Below the pieces are notes generated by a model, which ran no database searches, was not told where the DNA came from, and saw only the letters and a program-made list of their open reading frames with translations. Below are positions 53,246 through 61,032 of a DNA stretch of 64,000 nucleotides, in pieces. The stretch comes from an uncultured Prevotellaceae bacterium. Lineage in GTDB: Bacteria > Bacteroidota > Bacteroidia > Bacteroidales > Bacteroidaceae. How positions within the stretch are numbered: the stretch's first letter is position 1; each line of letters opens with the position of its first letter. Location: NCBI GenBank assembly GCA_902781315.1, contig CACZIT010000018.1, positions 1 through 64,000 of the forward strand, given 5' to 3'. The position numbers were made by a program, and so were the translations under genes.

Positions 53246-56200
53246 ATGAATAGATTTCTTGTATTAGTAGCGATGGTTGTCGGCACGCTGACGACCCTGG
53301 CGGCAGATGTTCCGTTGTGGATGCGCTATCCCGCCATCTCGCCCGACGGCGAGGAAATAGTGTTTTCGTATAGAGGCGACCTCTACCTGGTGGCTGTGGA
53401 AGGAGGTCAGGCACGCCAACTGACTACGAACAGTGCCTACGACGCATATCCAGTGTGGAGCCCCGACGGGCGGCAGATAGCCTTTGCCAGCGACCGCGAG
53501 GGTAGCCTCGACGTGTGGGTGATGAACCGTCTGGGCGGAACGCCACGCAGACTCACCACCCATAGTGCCAACGAGACTCCACTGGCATTCCTGGATGGCG
53601 GCCACGTGCTCTACAAGGCTGCCCTGATGCCGGCTGTGCGCAGCAGTATGTTGGCTGAGAGTACGTTTCCGCAGGTGTACGTGGTAGGCACTGAGGGCGG
53701 CCGCTCGCGCCTCTACTCGACCATCACGATGGAGGACGTGAGCATCAACCATCGTGGACAACTGCTTTACCACGACGTGAAGGGATACGAGGATGCGTTC
53801 CGCAAACACCATCAGAGTGCTGTGACGAGAGACATCTGGAGCCTCACTCCTGGCAGTGAGGGACGTGCAGACGAGGGCACCTTCATGCAGCTGACGTCGT
53901 TCCGCGGTGAGGACAGAACGCCTGTGTGGGCTCCCGATGGCGAGGCCTTCTACTATCTGAGTGAGCAGGACGGAACGTTCAACGTCTGGAAGGCATCTTC
54001 GGTCCAGCCGATGGCAGCCGATAACGGCGGCGTGCAGCTGACCCACTTTAAGGGTAACCCCGTGCGTTTTCTCACGGTGGCGAAGAACGGCACGCTGTGC
54101 TTCGGCTACGACGGCGAGCTGTACACGATGCGAGAGGGCTCCGAACCGCAGAAGGTGAGCGTGGAAATCGTTGCCGACCGGCAGGATCGTGACCTGGTGC
54201 GCCAGACACTGACATCGGGTGCTACCGAGATTGCGCTCTCGCCCGACGGCAAAGAGGTGGCCTTTGTTGCCCACGGCGATGTGTTCGTGACATCAGTGGA
54301 CTACAAGACTACGCGCCGCATTACTGACACGCCGGAACAGGAGCGCAACGTGAGTTTTGCCCCCGACGGCCGCAGTCTGGTGTATGCTGCTGAGCGCAAT
54401 GGTGTGTGGCAGATATATTGCTCTGCGATCAAGAACAAGGAAGATAAGCTGTTCTGCTATGCCAGCGAAGTGGAGGAGGAACAGCTCACGCAGACCACGC
54501 TGACGTCGCAGCAGCCTGTCTTCAGTCCCGACGGCAAGAAAATAGCTTTCTTTGAGGATCGTGGCACGCTGCGTGTCATGGATGTGGCAACTCGTCAGGT
54601 GGTGACAGCTATGGACGGCAAGTACAACTATTCCTACAGCGACGGCGACCTGTGGTTTGAGTGGAGCCCCGACAGCCGATGGCTCATGACGGGCTACATC
54701 GGCACGGGAGGATGGCATAGTCCCGACATAGCCATTGTAGCAGCTTCGGGCAGCGGTGAACTGCACAATCTGACCAACAGTGCCTACAGCGACGAGGGCG
54801 GACGCTGGGTGCTGGGAGGCAAGGCCATGCTCTACCAAAGCGACCGCGCAGGCTATCGCAGCCACGGCAGTTGGGGCTCGGAGAGCGATGCCTACCTGAT
54901 GTTCTTCGACCTGGACGCCTATGAGCGTTTCCGCATGAGTAAGGAGGAGAAGGCACTGCAGGACGAAAAGAATAAGGAGGAAAAGAAAGACGCTGAAAAG
55001 CCCGAAAAATCCAAAAAGTCAGGGAAATCAGGCAAAACCGGAAAAGCTCAGGACGAATCGGTGAAACCCCTGGTGCTAGATTTGGAGAACTGCCGCGACC
55101 GCATCGTGAGACTCACCACGGCATCGAGCCACATGGGCGACGCAGTGCTTTCACCGAAAGGCGACACATTGTATTATCAGGCTGCCTTCGAAGGTGGCTA
55201 CGACTTGTGGAAGCGTGACTTCCTGGAGAATAAGACGGAGCTGGTGCTGAAGGACGTAGGTGCTGGTCGCATGGAGACCGACAAGGCATTCAAGAACCTG
55301 TTCCTCTGTTCTGATGGTATCAAGAAGGTGGATTTGGCAAAGGGAAGTGCCACGGCAGTAGCCTTTGAGGCTGCGTTCAACTATCGCCCCTATGAGGAGC
55401 GCCAGTATCTGTTCGACCATGTGTGGAGGCAGGTGAAGGACAAATTCTACGTGGCCGACCTGCATGGCGTCGACTGGGAGGGCTATCGGAAAACCTACGA
55501 GCGCTTCCTGCCGCACATCAGCAACAACTACGACCTGCGTGATATGTTGAGCGAGATGCTGGGAGAGCTGAACGGCTCGCATACTGGTGCACGCTATCGT
55601 GCTCCGGGCGCTTCCTTGCCGACGGCCAGCCTGGGCCTGTTCTTCGATGAGGATTACGAGGGCGACGGCTTGCGCGTAGCGGAGGTCATCAAGCGCGGTC
55701 CCTTTGCCGTGAAGAATACAGGCGTCGGTGCTGGCAGCATCATCGAAGCCATCGACGGGAACACCATCAAAGCTGGTGAGGACTATAACTGGATGCTCGA
55801 CGGTAAGGCTGGCAAGGCAGTGCGCGTGACTGTCTTTAACCCGTCGAAACGCGAGCGTGAGGACATCGTGGTGAAGCCCATCAGCAGCGCGCAACTCAAC
55901 GACTTGCTCTACAAGCGGTGGGTCGACCGCAACCGCCAACTGGTTGACAGTCTGTCGGGGAAACAATTGGCCTATGTGCACATTGCATCGATGAACAGCG
56001 AGTGCTTCCGCGAACTCTACAGCACCCTGCTGAACGACGAGAACCGCAATCGTAAGGGTGTCATCGTGGATGAGCGTTACAATGGTGGCGGTTGGCTGCA
56101 CGACGATCTCTGCACACTGCTCAGTGGCAAACTGTATCATAATTTCATGCCGCGTGGCGTATATGTGGGACGCGACCCCTTGGCCAAGTGGGTGGGCACG

Positions 56201-56512
56201 TCGTGCGTGCTGATGAACGAGGATTGCTACAGCAACGGCGAAGGATTCCCCTGGGTGTATCGCGAATTGGGCATCGGCAAACTGGTGGGCACACCCGTAG
56301 CCGGCACTGCCACCAGTGTGTGGTGGGAGACGCTGATGGATCGCTCGATGGTGTTCGGCATCCCCCAGGTGGGCAAGAAGGACATGCGTGGTGAGTGGAC
56401 AGAGAACAGCGAACTCTGGCCCGACGTCGAGGTTCATAACGCGCCCGTGGACTACATCAACGGTCGTGACCCGCAGTTGGAGCGTGCCGTGAAGGTGCTG
56501 ATGGAAGAATAG
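53246..56512 (+). CDS. Tricorn-like S41 protease
   Basis: About 1088 residues with a signal peptide (NRFLVLVAMVVGTLTTLAA). Residues about 25-560 hold WD40-like/PD40 propeller repeats (YPAISPDGEEIVFSYRGDLYLV, YPVWSPDGRQIAFASDREG, and others). A Lys-rich linker (about 575-610) leads to the second part, the C1 helical domain, a PDZ domain (about 800-890) and the S41 catalytic domain, with VIVDERYNGGG and MNEDCYSNGEGFPW supplying the likely nucleophile Ser. It should degrade peptides in the periplasm. The frame is open from 53132, but the promoter lies inside that stretch, so ATG 53246 is the start. Confidence 0.92.
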   Translation: MNRFLVLVAMVVGTLTTLAADVPLWMRYPAISPDGEEIVFSYRGDLYLVAVEGGQARQLTTNSAYDAYPVWSPDGRQIAFASDREGSLDVWVMNRLGGTPRRLTTHSANETPLAFLDGGHVLYKAALMPAVRSSMLAESTFPQVYVVGTEGGRSRLYSTITMEDVSINHRGQLLYHDVKGYEDAFRKHHQSAVTRDIWSLTPGSEGRADEGTFMQLTSFRGEDRTPVWAPDGEAFYYLSEQDGTFNVWKASSVQPMAADNGGVQLTHFKGNPVRFLTVAKNGTLCFGYDGELYTMREGSEPQKVSVEIVADRQDRDLVRQTLTSGATEIALSPDGKEVAFVAHGDVFVTSVDYKTTRRITDTPEQERNVSFAPDGRSLVYAAERNGVWQIYCSAIKNKEDKLFCYASEVEEEQLTQTTLTSQQPVFSPDGKKIAFFEDRGTLRVMDVATRQVVTAMDGKYNYSYSDGDLWFEWSPDSRWLMTGYIGTGGWHSPDIAIVAASGSGELHNLTNSAYSDEGGRWVLGGKAMLYQSDRAGYRSHGSWGSESDAYLMFFDLDAYERFRMSKEEKALQDEKNKEEKKDAEKPEKSKKSGKSGKTGKAQDESVKPLVLDLENCRDRIVRLTTASSHMGDAVLSPKGDTLYYQAAFEGGYDLWKRDFLENKTELVLKDVGAGRMETDKAFKNLFLCSDGIKKVDLAKGSATAVAFEAAFNYRPYEERQYLFDHVWRQVKDKFYVADLHGVDWEGYRKTYERFLPHISNNYDLRDMLSEMLGELNGSHTGARYRAPGASLPTASLGLFFDEDYEGDGLRVAEVIKRGPFAVKNTGVGAGSIIEAIDGNTIKAGEDYNWMLDGKAGKAVRVTVFNPSKREREDIVVKPISSAQLNDLLYKRWVDRNRQLVDSLSGKQLAYVHIASMNSECFRELYSTLLNDENRNRKGVIVDERYNGGGWLHDDLCTLLSGKLYHNFMPRGVYVGRDPLAKWVGTSCVLMNEDCYSNGEGFPWVYRELGIGKLVGTPVAGTATSVWWETLMDRSMVFGIPQVGKKDMRGEWTENSELWPDVEVHNAPVDYINGRDPQLERAVKVLMEE

Positions 56513-56523
56513 CTGAAAAAAGA

Positions 56524-56612
56524 ATCCCCTGCTGCGATAAGAAAACTCGTAGCAGGGATATGCAAAAAAGTACGCAAAAACGTATGCAAAAAAGTATGCA
56601 AAAAGTATGCAG
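56524..56612. repeat. Hairpin and GTATGCAAAAA tandem repeat after the S41 gene
   Basis: A hairpin ATCCCCTGCTGCGA / TCGTAGCAGGGAT (56524-56537, 56547-56559) lies 12 bases after the stop. Then TA(T/C)GCAAAAA(A)(A/C)G is repeated about four times up to 56612. From there to 56886 I see no gene, promoter or clear structure. Confidence 0.65.
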
Positions 56613-56886
56613 ATAGATGCGAAATCAGCAAAAATCCCTGATTTCATCGGGTCTGCAACGGGCTGATGCTCTCCCTCTGTGAGTAGTCTGAATCGGCGCT
56701 CTTGTTGTGATGGTGCTCTCAGAAGCTCTTTTGGGTGAGGCATGCCCCGTTGAAACCGACGTTTTTTGCCATTTTTATGGTCATAAGCTCCTCACGCATG
56801 GGCAGGAACCTCTGGCTGTGCAGGGCGTGGTGGCCCGGCCCTGGCAGTGGGTGCCAACGGCAGGAGAATGGTTTATGGCTTCCCTG

Positions 56887-56924
56887 GGAAAAAAAGAAGA
56901 GGCTGCGTATCTACTGCCTCTTCT
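56887..56924 (-). terminator. Terminator overlapping the glsB stop codon
   Basis: On the minus strand AGAAGAGGC, a 12-base loop, GCCTCTTCT and then seven T residues. The TAG stop codon of the gene (56911-56913) is inside the loop. Confidence 0.88.
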
Positions 56925-57912
56925 GATAGTGGTTTGCAATGAGTTTCTGCGCTTCACTGGCTATTTGCAGCGCCTCGGGGTGCTCGCGTATGTAGGAGTC
57001 TACGTGGCGAATGCGCTTGTCTTCCAGTATCTCGTCGACGGCAATGAGGATGCCTGTTTCCTCGACGTCGCCGAAGCCGTAGTTGATGGCGGTGCCGAAG
57101 AGCTTCATGGTGGGCGAGAGACTCATGTAAGCGTTCACCAGCGGCGGGATGTCGTAGCCCAAGCGGCGCACCTCGGAGTTCAGAATGCGGTAGTCTTTCT
57201 TGAAGTCGTCCTCGCAGAAGAGGGCCGCCATCTCGACGGGGTCAGCTTCAATTTTCAGCGGTTTCATCGGGGTGATGAGTCCTTCCTTGTCGCCGAAATG
57301 CTTGTTGAGGAAGTAGAGAATCATGTCGCGTCCGCGCCTGATGTAGGAGGGATACATGGTGACCTTGCCGAAGAAATACTTGACGTGGGGGTTGAGCACG
57401 GTGAGTGCGCCCAGGCCGTCCCAGAGGTTGTCGAGGGCAAAGATGCTCTTGGTATTCTTGCGCACGTTCTGATAGTCGGGCGACACGAACGAGCGGCCCA
57501 GTTCGACGGTGTAGGGCATGTAGTCGTGAATGAACTTTTCGGAGAAATGGAACATGTGGCTTGTGGCCAGTTTGGGCTGACCGTTGTCGTCGAGTTCCCA
57601 ATCGGAACCGAAGATGTAGCGGTAGCCGCCGATGATTTCTTCGGCTTCTGGGTTCCACACGATGAGCTGCTTATAGCAATTCTCGCAGGTGTCGAACTCG
57701 TCGATGTCGACCTCCATGCCAGTGCCGCCGCCTGCCTCGCGGAATGCAATCTCGCGCAGTCGGCCTATCTCACGCATCACGTTCGGGGCCTCGTGGGCAG
57801 TGATGACATAAATCTCGTTGTTGCTCTTGTTGGTCATGCGGAGCTGGCGTTCAGGAGTGAGCTCACGCTTGAGCAATTCTTTGTCAATCGGTGGGATGAT
57901 GGGTTGTTCCAT
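56911..57912 (-). CDS. glsB: OlsB/GlsB-like N-acyltransferase
   Basis: A 333-residue cytoplasmic-side enzyme of the GNAT-fold OlsB family (EIGRLREIAFREAGGGTGMEVDIDEFD, YRYIFGSDW, YTVELGRSFVSPDYQ, LWDGLGALTV). Known relatives attach a 3-hydroxy-acyl chain to ornithine; in Bacteroides the homologue GlsB acylates glycine as the first step to glycine lipids. It lies 28 bases downstream of the O-acyltransferase gene in the same operon, which supports this. The amino-acid substrate (glycine rather than ornithine) is inferred from the phylum. Confidence 0.78.
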   Translation of the reverse strand: MEQPIIPPIDKELLKRELTPERQLRMTNKSNNEIYVITAHEAPNVMREIGRLREIAFREAGGGTGMEVDIDEFDTCENCYKQLIVWNPEAEEIIGGYRYIFGSDWELDDNGQPKLATSHMFHFSEKFIHDYMPYTVELGRSFVSPDYQNVRKNTKSIFALDNLWDGLGALTVLNPHVKYFFGKVTMYPSYIRRGRDMILYFLNKHFGDKEGLITPMKPLKIEADPVEMAALFCEDDFKKDYRILNSEVRRLGYDIPPLVNAYMSLSPTMKLFGTAINYGFGDVEETGILIAVDEILEDKRIRHVDSYIREHPEALQIASEAQKLIANHYQKRQ

Positions 57913-57940
57913 TTATCGTTGATAGTTTACTGTTTATAGT

Positions 57941-58771
57941 TTAGAGTTTGTAGGCTTCGTCCTTGACCCATTGTGCCCACTGGGCGGGTGTGCGCGACTT
58001 GTCGAAGGTCTGCCAAGGGATGGGTTTGCCGATGGCAACGCGGAAGGTCTTGCCGACGTTGCGGTACATCTCGTCGACGAGGAAGAGCATGGCCACGTTG
58101 AACTTCAGGTTGAGGCGCTTGCACCAGCGGGCGATGTTGTAGAAACGCTCGGAGTTCTGACCGCCGAAGTGGATGGGCACGACGTCGCGCTGGGTCTCGA
58201 TGCTCTTGCTGATGAAGGTCTTCTTCCAGTCGAGGTCGCGAATGAGTCCGTCGTTGCCCTTGCGCGAGCAGAGTCCGGCAGGGAACATGAGCATGTGGTG
58301 GTCGCTCTTGAAGCCGGCCTCCACCATGGCGGGGAAGTCGCGGCTCTGCTTGCCTGTCTTGTTGATGGGGATGCAGAGCGGAGCCAATCCGGGCAGATTC
58401 ATGAGCAGGTCGTTGACGAGGTAGCGGAAGTTGTCGTCGTAGTGCTCGCCGATGATGCTGCCGAGAGCCACGCCGTCGATGCCTCCCAGCGGGTGGTTCG
58501 ACACGAAGGTGTAGAGGCGCCCGTCGTCTTTGTCGGGCAGGTTTTCCTTGCCCACAATCTCAAGCGTCATGTCGAGATAGGTCACGCAGGCCTTCAGCCA
58601 GGGAGTGCCGGATAGATGGCGGCTCTGCCAGAGAAACTCGTTCACCTGGTCCTGGTGGATGATGTGTTTCAGCCAACTCACCGCAGGTCGCGGCACCCAT
58701 TTGGCTTTGTCGCCCATCTTGCTGCGCAGAACCTGATCGATGTCGATAGTCTTTTGTATGGTTTCGCTCAT
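57941..58771 (-). CDS. glsA: PlsC-like O-acyltransferase (GlsA type)
   Basis: A 276-residue membrane-associated acyltransferase. The core block VSNHPLGGIDGVALGSIIG carries the NHxxxxD motif of glycerol-3-phosphate-type acyltransferases, followed by NLPGLAPLCIPINKTGKQS and MLMFPAGLCSRKGNDG. In glycine lipid synthesis GlsA adds the second acyl chain by esterifying the hydroxyl of the GlsB product. The frame is open from 58888, but ATG 58771 fits the promoter at 58794-58801 and family length. It is first gene of the pair. Confidence 0.8.
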   Translation of the reverse strand: MSETIQKTIDIDQVLRSKMGDKAKWVPRPAVSWLKHIIHQDQVNEFLWQSRHLSGTPWLKACVTYLDMTLEIVGKENLPDKDDGRLYTFVSNHPLGGIDGVALGSIIGEHYDDNFRYLVNDLLMNLPGLAPLCIPINKTGKQSRDFPAMVEAGFKSDHHMLMFPAGLCSRKGNDGLIRDLDWKKTFISKSIETQRDVVPIHFGGQNSERFYNIARWCKRLNLKFNVAMLFLVDEMYRNVGKTFRVAIGKPIPWQTFDKSRTPAQWAQWVKDEAYKL

Positions 58772-58793
58772 GATAGTTTTGACTTTCAAATTG

Positions 58794-58801
58794 CAAAAAT
58801 A
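58794..58801 (-). promoter_or_regulatory. -7 promoter box for the acyltransferase pair
   Basis: On the minus strand TATTTTTG, 22 bases before the start codon. Confidence 0.6.
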
Positions 58802-58980
58802 ACAAATTATTTGGAAAGTAAATACTTTTTTCAAAAAAAAATGAAAAAACTGGTCGCATGTAGGACGTTTGTAGGTCGGTTTCGGCATTTTGCCCAGTCT
58901 TTTCTGCCCGCTAAGGATAATTGCACGAAATAGCGAAAGTGAGCAATCAGAATGAAAATTTATGTTAAAATCGAAAATTT

Positions 58981-59023
58981 GTGGGGAAAAGTGGAGGAAA
59001 GTGGGGAAAAATGTTTAATTTTG
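58981..59023 (+). promoter_or_regulatory. MraZ operator and promoter
   Basis: Three direct 10-base repeats, GTGGGGAAAA, GTGGAGGAAA and GTGGGGAAAA (58981-59010), match the known MraZ recognition pattern of TGGG-type repeats at 10-base spacing. They end 5 bases before the -7 box TAATTTTG (59016-59023) and so cover the promoter. Autorepression of the division cluster is the expected outcome. Confidence 0.85.
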
Positions 59024-59052
59024 TAGTCGTTTTCTATATAGAAGAAGTACGT

Positions 59053-59517
59053 ATGCGTTTTTTAGGTAATATTGAAGCAAAAATCGACGCGAAGGGACGC
59101 GCGTTCCTGCCTGCCGTTTTCCGCAAGGTGTTGCAGACATCTGGCGACGAGAATCTGGTGCTGCGCAAGGACGTGTTTGAGGACTGCCTGGTGCTCTATC
59201 CCGAAAGTGTCTGGAACGAGCAGATGGACCTGGTGCGCTCGCGGCTGAACCGCTACAATGCCCAGCACCAGAAGATATTCCGTCAGTTTGTTTCGCAGGT
59301 GGAGTTGCTGACGCTCGACGGCAACGGCCGCTTCCTGATACCGAAGCGCTATCTGCAGATGGCAGGCATCCAGCAGTCGGTGAAGTTCACGGGCAACGGC
59401 GATACCATCGAGATTTGGGCATCAGAGAAGGCTGAGGCCGCCATGATGTCGGCCGAGGAGTTTGGCGCTGCGATGCAGAGCGTGATGGAGGACGGATTGT
59501 CAGGACAAATTTTTTAA
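59053..59517 (+). CDS. mraZ: MraZ transcriptional regulator
   Basis: A 154-residue regulator built of two AbrB-like SpoVT swapped-hairpin halves: FLGNIEAKIDAKGRAFLPAVFRK near the start and LLTLDGNGRFLIPKRYLQMAGI in the second half. It binds as a large ring to the repeats at 58981-59010 and heads the dcw cluster. The frame is open from 58981, but that overlaps the operator and promoter; ATG 59053 is the correct start. Confidence 0.95.
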   Translation: MRFLGNIEAKIDAKGRAFLPAVFRKVLQTSGDENLVLRKDVFEDCLVLYPESVWNEQMDLVRSRLNRYNAQHQKIFRQFVSQVELLTLDGNGRFLIPKRYLQMAGIQQSVKFTGNGDTIEIWASEKAEAAMMSAEEFGAAMQSVMEDGLSGQIF

Positions 59518-59533
59518 TCATTGAATAAAAGAC

Positions 59534-60478
59534 ATGGCGACGACGGCAGAGACATATCATGTTCCAGTGCTCCTGAAGGAGAGCGTCGACGGGCTTGACA
59601 TCAAGCCCGACGGCATTTATGTGGACGTGACCTTCGGCGGTGGCGGCCATTCGCGCGAGATTCTGAGGCGTCTGGGGCCTGAGGGCCGTCTGTTCAGCTT
59701 CGATCAGGACGAGGATGCCGAGCAGAACATCGTGGACGACAGCCGACTGACGTTTGTGCGCTCCAACTTCCGGTATCTGAAGAACTGGATGCGCTATTAC
59801 GACGTGGAGCGCATAGACGGCCTGCTGGCCGACCTGGGCGTGTCGAGCCATCACTTCGACGACGCCGAGCGTGGCTTCTCGTTCCGCTTCGATGCTCCGC
59901 TGGACATGCGGATGAACAAGCGGGCGCGCTACACGGCAGCCAACGTGCTGGCCGAATACGACGAGGGGCAGTTGGCCGACATCTTTTACCTCTACGGCGA
60001 ACTGAAGCAGGCCCGCCGTCTGGCCTCGGCCGTGGTGAAGGCCCGCTCGGAACAACCCATTGCGACGACGCAGGACCTCATGCGGATTGCCGAGAGCATT
60101 CTCGGCCGGGGAGCGCGCAACGACGACCGCGGCCTGAAGAAGGACATGGCGAAAGTGTTTCAAGCCCTGCGCATCGAGGTGAACCGCGAGATGGTGGCTC
60201 TGCGCCAGATGTTGCTGGCAGCCACCAACCTGCTGCGCGACGGTGGGCGCCTGTCGGTCATCACCTACCACTCGCTGGAGGATCGCATGGTGAAGAACGT
60301 CATGAAGTCGGGCAACGTGGAAGGTCGTGTGAAGCAAGACTTCTTCGGTCGTGTTGAGAGTCCGTTCACGTTGGTGAACAACAAGGTGATTACGCCCGAC
60401 AACGACGAGCAGGAGCGCAATCCGCGCAGCCGCAGTGCAAAGTTGAGAATAGGAATGAAGAATGGTGACAGAAGTTAG
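59534..60478 (+). CDS. rsmH: 16S rRNA (cytosine-1402-N4)-methyltransferase
   Basis: A 314-residue SAM-dependent methyltransferase acting on C1402 of 16S rRNA. Motifs HVPVLLKESVDGL, DVTFGGGGHSREIL (SAM loop), DLGVSSHHFDDAERGFSFRFDAPLDMRM and ISYHSLEDR-like VITYHSLEDRMVK are all seen. It follows mraZ by 16 bases in the standard order. Confidence 0.97.
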   Translation: MATTAETYHVPVLLKESVDGLDIKPDGIYVDVTFGGGGHSREILRRLGPEGRLFSFDQDEDAEQNIVDDSRLTFVRSNFRYLKNWMRYYDVERIDGLLADLGVSSHHFDDAERGFSFRFDAPLDMRMNKRARYTAANVLAEYDEGQLADIFYLYGELKQARRLASAVVKARSEQPIATTQDLMRIAESILGRGARNDDRGLKKDMAKVFQALRIEVNREMVALRQMLLAATNLLRDGGRLSVITYHSLEDRMVKNVMKSGNVEGRVKQDFFGRVESPFTLVNNKVITPDNDEQERNPRSRSAKLRIGMKNGDRS

Positions 60479-60493
60479 AGAAAGATAATTGGT

Positions 60494-61015
60494 ATGGCGA
60501 ACGAGAAAAAGGAAAAGACAGAAGCCCCGAAGCTGACTATCGAAGAAGTGGCGGCCACGGAAACGGCAGCAAAGACTGACGAAGCCCCGAAGGAGGCTGC
60601 GGCTGCAAGCGACGCTGTGAAGGACAGCGGCGAGGCCCCCACGTTGCAGGAAGTCATTCGCGAGCAGGCCATCGAGGGCGAGGCTCCGATGTCGAAGAAC
60701 TTCACCTTGCGCAAGATTCTGGGTGGCGATATCCTGACGACGCAGACCATGCGCCGACAGATTTGGTTGTTCCTGCTCATCACGCTGTTTATCATCATCT
60801 ACATCTCCAACCGCTACAGTTGCCAGAAAGACCTCATCGAGATAGACCGCCTGCAGAAAGAATTGCAGGACGCCAAGTACAAAGCCCTGTCGACCAGTAG
60901 CCAGCTGACGGAAAAAAGCCGCGAGAGCCGCGTGCTCGAACTGTTGCAGAGCAACAAGGACAGCGTGCTGAAGATTCCCAGCCAGCCTGCCTACATCATT
61001 CAGTTGCCGGAATAA
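60494..61015 (+). CDS. FtsL-like division protein
   Basis: A 173-residue protein: an acidic Ala/Glu-rich cytoplasmic segment (about 1-85), one membrane span (QIWLFLLITLFIIIYISN, about 95-112) and a short periplasmic coiled coil (LIEIDRLQKELQDAKYKALSTSSQLTEKSR). Position between rsmH and the division transpeptidase and this topology identify it as the Bacteroidota FtsL-like subunit that would pair with FtsB/FtsQ at the septum. The long N-terminal segment is typical of the phylum. Sequence similarity to proteobacterial FtsL is low, so the call rests on topology and order. Confidence 0.82.
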   Translation: MANEKKEKTEAPKLTIEEVAATETAAKTDEAPKEAAAASDAVKDSGEAPTLQEVIREQAIEGEAPMSKNFTLRKILGGDILTTQTMRRQIWLFLLITLFIIIYISNRYSCQKDLIEIDRLQKELQDAKYKALSTSSQLTEKSRESRVLELLQSNKDSVLKIPSQPAYIIQLPE

Positions 61016-61032
61016 AAAGTTGAAAGAGAACC

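Noticed and set aside
55151..56743. 530-codon minus-strand frame opposite the S41 protease
   Set aside because: Shadow of the protease; its odd FAYFFAY segment is just the GTATGCAAAAA tandem repeat read backwards.
56613..56886. Possible small gene or RNA between the S41 gene and glsB
   Set aside because: Short frames here have no recognisable features, promoter or stable structure that I could identify.
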